Assembly: GCF_036323735.1 (NCBI RefSeq)
Contig: NC_086034.1
Coordinates: 34,094,439 to 34,158,438 of the forward strand
Reading direction: 5' to 3'
Length of the DNA stretch: 64,000 bases
From: Rattus norvegicus
Taxonomy: Eukaryota > Chordata > Mammalia > Rodentia > Muridae
Numbering within the stretch: the first letter of the stretch is position 1; each line of letters begins with the position of its first letter. The notes beneath the pieces are model-generated. The model ran no database searches and was not told the DNA's origin. It was given only the letters and a program-made list of their open reading frames with translations. The position numbers and the translations under genes are program-made. Of the stretch, positions 60,379 through 64,000 are shown one piece after another.

Positions 60379-60568
60379 TGGGGCTGGAGCAGTGGCTCAC
60401 TGGTTAAGAGTGTTTGCTCCTCTTAAGTACCTGGGTTCCACTCTCAACAGTGCTTGGCTCATGGTTGTCGGTCACTCCAGTTCCAGATCTGATGTCCTCT
60501 TCTGGTCTATGTGGGCCTTGCATACATGTGACACATAGGTGCTACTTAACACTTATAAATATATTATA
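60379..60568 (+). repeat. B2-type SINE (sense with Clcn3)
   Basis: GTGGGGCTGGAGCAGTGGCT, TGATGTCCTCTTCTGGTCTA, ending AATATATTATAAAA. Confidence 0.85.
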
Positions 60569-60584
60569 AAAAGAAATCTTTTTT

Positions 60585-60782
60585 TTTTGTTTTTTAGTTT
60601 TTTTTAAAAGACTTATCCCTTTATTATATATAAGTACACTGTAGCTGTCTTCAGACACACCAGAAGAGGGTATCGGATCTCTTTACAGATGGTTGTGAGC
60701 CATCATGTGGTTGCTGGGAATTGAACTCAGGATGTCTGGAAGAGCAGTCGGGTGCTCTTAACCGCTGAGCCATCTCTCCAGC
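60585..60782 (-). repeat. B2 SINE inverted against its neighbour
   Basis: Reverse B2 with target repeat AAAAGAAATCTTTTTT at 60569-60584 and 60783-60798. Its tail abuts the tail of the previous B2. Confidence 0.95.
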
Positions 60783-60916
60783 AAAAGAAATCTTTTTTAA
60801 AGGGAATAATTTTGTGTCAGACACAAAATACATGCAGTATTTAGAAAAGGTCAAATGTATATGTATATGCTTTATGCATGACAAAGCTACAGTAATTTGT
60901 ACTATGATTAGATTGT

Positions 60917-61055
60917 TGTTGTTGTTGTTTGGTACAGGGTTTCTCTGTGTAGCCCTGGTTATCCTACAACTCACTCTGTTGACCTGGATGGCTTCAAACT
61001 CAGAGATTTACTTGTGCTGGCATTAAAGGGTGTGTCACCACAACCTGGCACAGTT
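60917..61055 (-). repeat. B1 SINE
   Basis: TTGTTGTTGTTGTTTGGTAC, AGGGTTTCTCTGTGTAGCCC, GGCATTAAAGGGTGTGTCAC. Confidence 0.9.
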
Positions 61056-61399
61056 TTAAACAAAATGGTGACCATGAAAGTCTTAAAAAGTGAAAGAAAT
61101 AATTCATCCAGTGACTCACAAAATACTTCTCATTGAGATGTATCTCTTTTTTAGTATGTCTTTTAGGTAGGAGCCTTTTGATCTTCCCCATACTGCTAAT
61201 TATACTTAGTAGTATAATACATTATACTACTAGGAAAATGATTAGAGTCCTGTCCTGGTGCATGCTAGGTAAGCTCTACTACTGTGATACATGCAGCCTG
61301 CAACCCTTGTGTTTATGAGACAGAATGCCATAGGGTAGCCCAGCCTTTGAACAATGAGCTCGGATAAGCGTGTCTCACCAACCTAGTAAGTAGCATTTT

Positions 61400-61599
61400 T
61401 TAAAAAAAACATTTCTTTTTTAAATTTTATCTATTTATTTATTATATATAAGTACACTGTAGCTGCCTTCACACACCAGAAGAGGACATCAGATCTCATT
61501 ACAGATGGTTATGAGCGACCATGTGGTTGTTGGGATTTGAACTCAGGACCTCTGAAGAGCAGTTAGTGCTCTTAACTACTGAGCCATCTCTCCAGCCCC
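61400..61599 (-). repeat. B2 SINE
   Basis: TTATATATAAGTACACTGTA to GAGCCATCTCTCCAGCCCC. Confidence 0.95.
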
Positions 61600-63931
61600 C
61601 AAAACATCCTAAGTTTCTAACATTTAGCATTACGATTTAAAAAAAGAACTTAAAACTTTAATTTATTTAAAAATATAACTATAACATGTATTTTGACATT
61701 AATGAAAAATGTATTTTTAAAATAAACTTAATGAGAAGAGTGGCATTGATTTAATTTGTAAAATATCTCAAATGTTTTCCTTAGTAGAGGACAGATTCTA
61801 AAATGTGTTTATTTTATTGTGACATGTTAGAAAATCCATACAGAAAGTACATAGTTAGAAAAGAATATAATTTAGTAGCTTCTCGTAAGCCACTGTGGCT
61901 ATTCTTTGATATTGTACTGGAACTTGACAGGGGTTAGTTTCTTAAAGGCTCATTACAGTGTTGAACCGTAATGACTGTTTTGTGTTCTGTAAGATTTAAT
62001 CCACTTGTCCATCTTGTACTTTTTAATGGATCATTTACCCAAACGGGTGTCATAGAATCACACATGAGTAATCTGGAAACTGTATTCATTGATAAGTTGT
62101 TTTATTATTACCGCTATAACAAAATAGTACAGGCTGAGTACCTTAAACCACAAATTTATTTTCTCATTTTTCTGGGGCTCCAGATTGATTTCTTGTGAGC
62201 CCTTGGCTTGTAGGTGACTGTTTCCCTCACTGTATCTTTGTGATATTTTTTTCTCTCAGTGTATTTGTTATAAGAGACCGGGCACACTTCATTAGAACTC
62301 AAAGTAATGACTTTGTTTAGCCTTAATTACTTTTTTAAAGGGTAATTTGGACCTTTTGACCAAAATAGTCGCTTTCTAAGATAAGAGGTGAAGACTTTAA
62401 GATACACACTTGGAGAGCACACAGTTAGTTCCTAACAGTTGATCTCCATACATCTTCATGTGCTAATCAAGAAGCCACCGAGGTACAGAGGCAGACTTGA
62501 ACTGTTGGAAGTTTGCTGGATCATGGATGGATTCAGTCTTTATTTTATTTTGCTTTTGCCTAAAAGTGAATCCGTTATTGCTAACACATGCAACCATTTG
62601 TTTTACTTGAAGAGGCAGGCTTACCAGATTATGCCTTTGGGAATCTGAGTTCTAAACAAGTGTAGTTGGTGTTCTTTCAGAAAGCTGGGTTTGTGAAAAT
62701 AAGTTCACCTTTCAGCTCTTTAAACATTACCTTAATTACCTTTCCCGATGGGCCACCACAAGAGCAGTAAGGGTGAACAAAGGGTTCTATTTTTCTGTTT
62801 CTACATACATATAGCTAAGAGTTGTTATTCAATAAAGTGAGTATTATTTGCTCGTGTGTCAAAGGCATTTATCTCTAAGAAAACAGGCTTTTGTGTTTTT
62901 ACAAGGGCACAAATTGTGAGAAACACAAGGGTGTCTAGAACGTGTTGGTGTGACAGCTTTGATATGTGCTAGATGGCGGCTTCTTACTACTCTTGTATTA
63001 ACTACGCAAAGGTCAATACAAAGAAAAAGTGTTCTGTTTGACTGACTAATGGCCCTTCCCACACTCGCCCATACCCTAGTTCCTGGCACCTGTAAAATTC
63101 TTACAGCAGGTGATGAAAGGATTTACTTTGTTGATTGGACCAGAGTGCTTGAGACGTGGAGGTTAGCCTGGAATAGCTGGGCGGTGCCAGTGTAATCACA
63201 GAGGTCTTTAAAAGAGGAAGGCAGGTGGGTCAGTGTTGTTGGTAAGAAGCTGAAAGGCTGGAATGATAGAGAAGAGGACTCAAGGAATGAAGGAGGCCTT
63301 TAGAAGCTGGAAAAAGCAAGGACGCGAGTTTTGTCCTTAAGTTACAGAAATAATGCGTTCCAGCTGACACCTCGATCTTGGAACGTTTGCTCTCTAGAAC
63401 TGTAAGTGAACAAGTTTATGTTGAAGCTAGTAAATGTATCTTGATTGTTTTTTACAGTAGCAATAGAATTTCGCTAAGTGTGTCAGTATTAACAGTTTTA
63501 ACTTCATAGACATTTTCTAAGAGATCTTACTGGACCTAAGGACCCCATCTGACAACTGAATTTGTTTCAAGATAAGCTAATAGCCTAGAATACACTGGGT
63601 TGCTAAATAAAGTGACTTTTTAACTGATAAAAACTACAGGCAAGGCTTTTATGTGTAAACTGTATAATATCCCAGTTCTCTTGTTTATATGCACAAGGTT
63701 GGAGAGAGTTACATGAAAATGGCTTTTTGGTGTTGGAATTTGACTACTTTTTTCTTTATGCTTTTTAGTGTTTTTAAAATAGTAACAGTTTAGCTAAGGA
63801 ACTATAAAACTGACCTGTGACTTCTGTGTGATGGCTTCTTAAGTTTGCTCCCGAGATCTAGACAGCCTCACCTTATGTCAAGCTGTGTCTGTGTCTGTGT
63901 CTGTGTTAGTGGCTGTGTCTGCAGCTGTCCA

Positions 63932-63933
<2 letters not shown>

Positions 63934-63963
<30 letters not shown>
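63934..63963. repeat. (CTG)10 trinucleotide repeat
   Basis: Ten uninterrupted CTG units in the Clcn3 sense strand, preceded by a GTGTCT-rich stretch (63880-63925). Confidence 0.95.
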
Positions 63964-63964
<1 letters not shown>

Positions 63965-64000
63965 AGTGTTTTGCTTTGCTCATCCTCATATGTGCTGTTC

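Larger units (their letters stand above)
52963..64000 (+). other. Clcn3 intron 2 (partial)
   Basis: Runs to the right edge without another exon that I can recognise. It holds an ancient L1 trace, a rodent repeat, GT repeats with SINEs, the B2-ID composite, five further B2 or B1 copies and a CTG repeat at 63934-63963. 57-58.6, 61.6-63.9 kb and smaller gaps look unique. Confidence 0.7.

Overview
This window is mammalian nuclear DNA from a murid rodent, most likely rat (Rattus norvegicus). The evidence is interrupted genes with GT/AG introns, CpG-rich promoters, and dense rodent SINEs (B1, B2, B3, B4). It also holds ID elements of the rat type (tRNA-Ala-like head) and rodent L1 copies. The species call is inference; mouse is the main alternative.

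Two genes lie head to head. Nek1 (NIMA-related serine/threonine kinase 1, a ciliary and DNA-damage kinase) is on the minus strand. Ten coding exons between 2727 and 27881 give the N-terminal 340 codons without a break: the whole kinase domain and the start of the basic linker. The exon lengths sum to 1020 nt and every junction keeps phase. A 5'UTR segment precedes the ATG at 27882-27912. A CpG-rich promoter lies near 34.2-34.8 kb, and the rest of the gene runs off the left edge. Clcn3 (ClC-3 endosomal chloride/proton exchanger) is on the plus strand. A CpG island with a 5'UTR exon ends at 44021, and the first coding exon (52787-52962) gives the N-terminal 53 residues. The rest lies beyond the right edge. 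About 9 kb separates the two promoters, and each has one perfect cAMP-response element (TGACGTCA).

Region by region: 1-2726 is a Nek1 intron with an L1 tail, a B1 and a decayed coding-like stretch. 2727-27912 holds Nek1 exons and repeat-filled introns. 27913-34.2 kb is the Nek1 first intron, with a possible internal TATA promoter near 31.75 kb. 34.2-34.8 kb is the Nek1 CpG promoter. 34.8-43.1 kb is intergenic and largely repeats. 43.15-44.02 kb is the Clcn3 CpG island and exon 1. 44.0-52.8 kb is Clcn3 intron 1 with an L1/ID cluster. 52.8-64 kb is the first coding exon and the partial following intron.

The two proteins have no known joint pathway; their shared feature is genomic arrangement. 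I found no undescribed multi-gene system. The observations most worth checking are local. They are an ID element 31 nt from a Nek1 splice acceptor, a B2-ID composite flanked by one target duplication, and a target site present three times around an adjacent ID and L1. The others are upstream ORFs that overlap the start codons of both genes, and a TATA/CRE/Y-box cluster inside Nek1.
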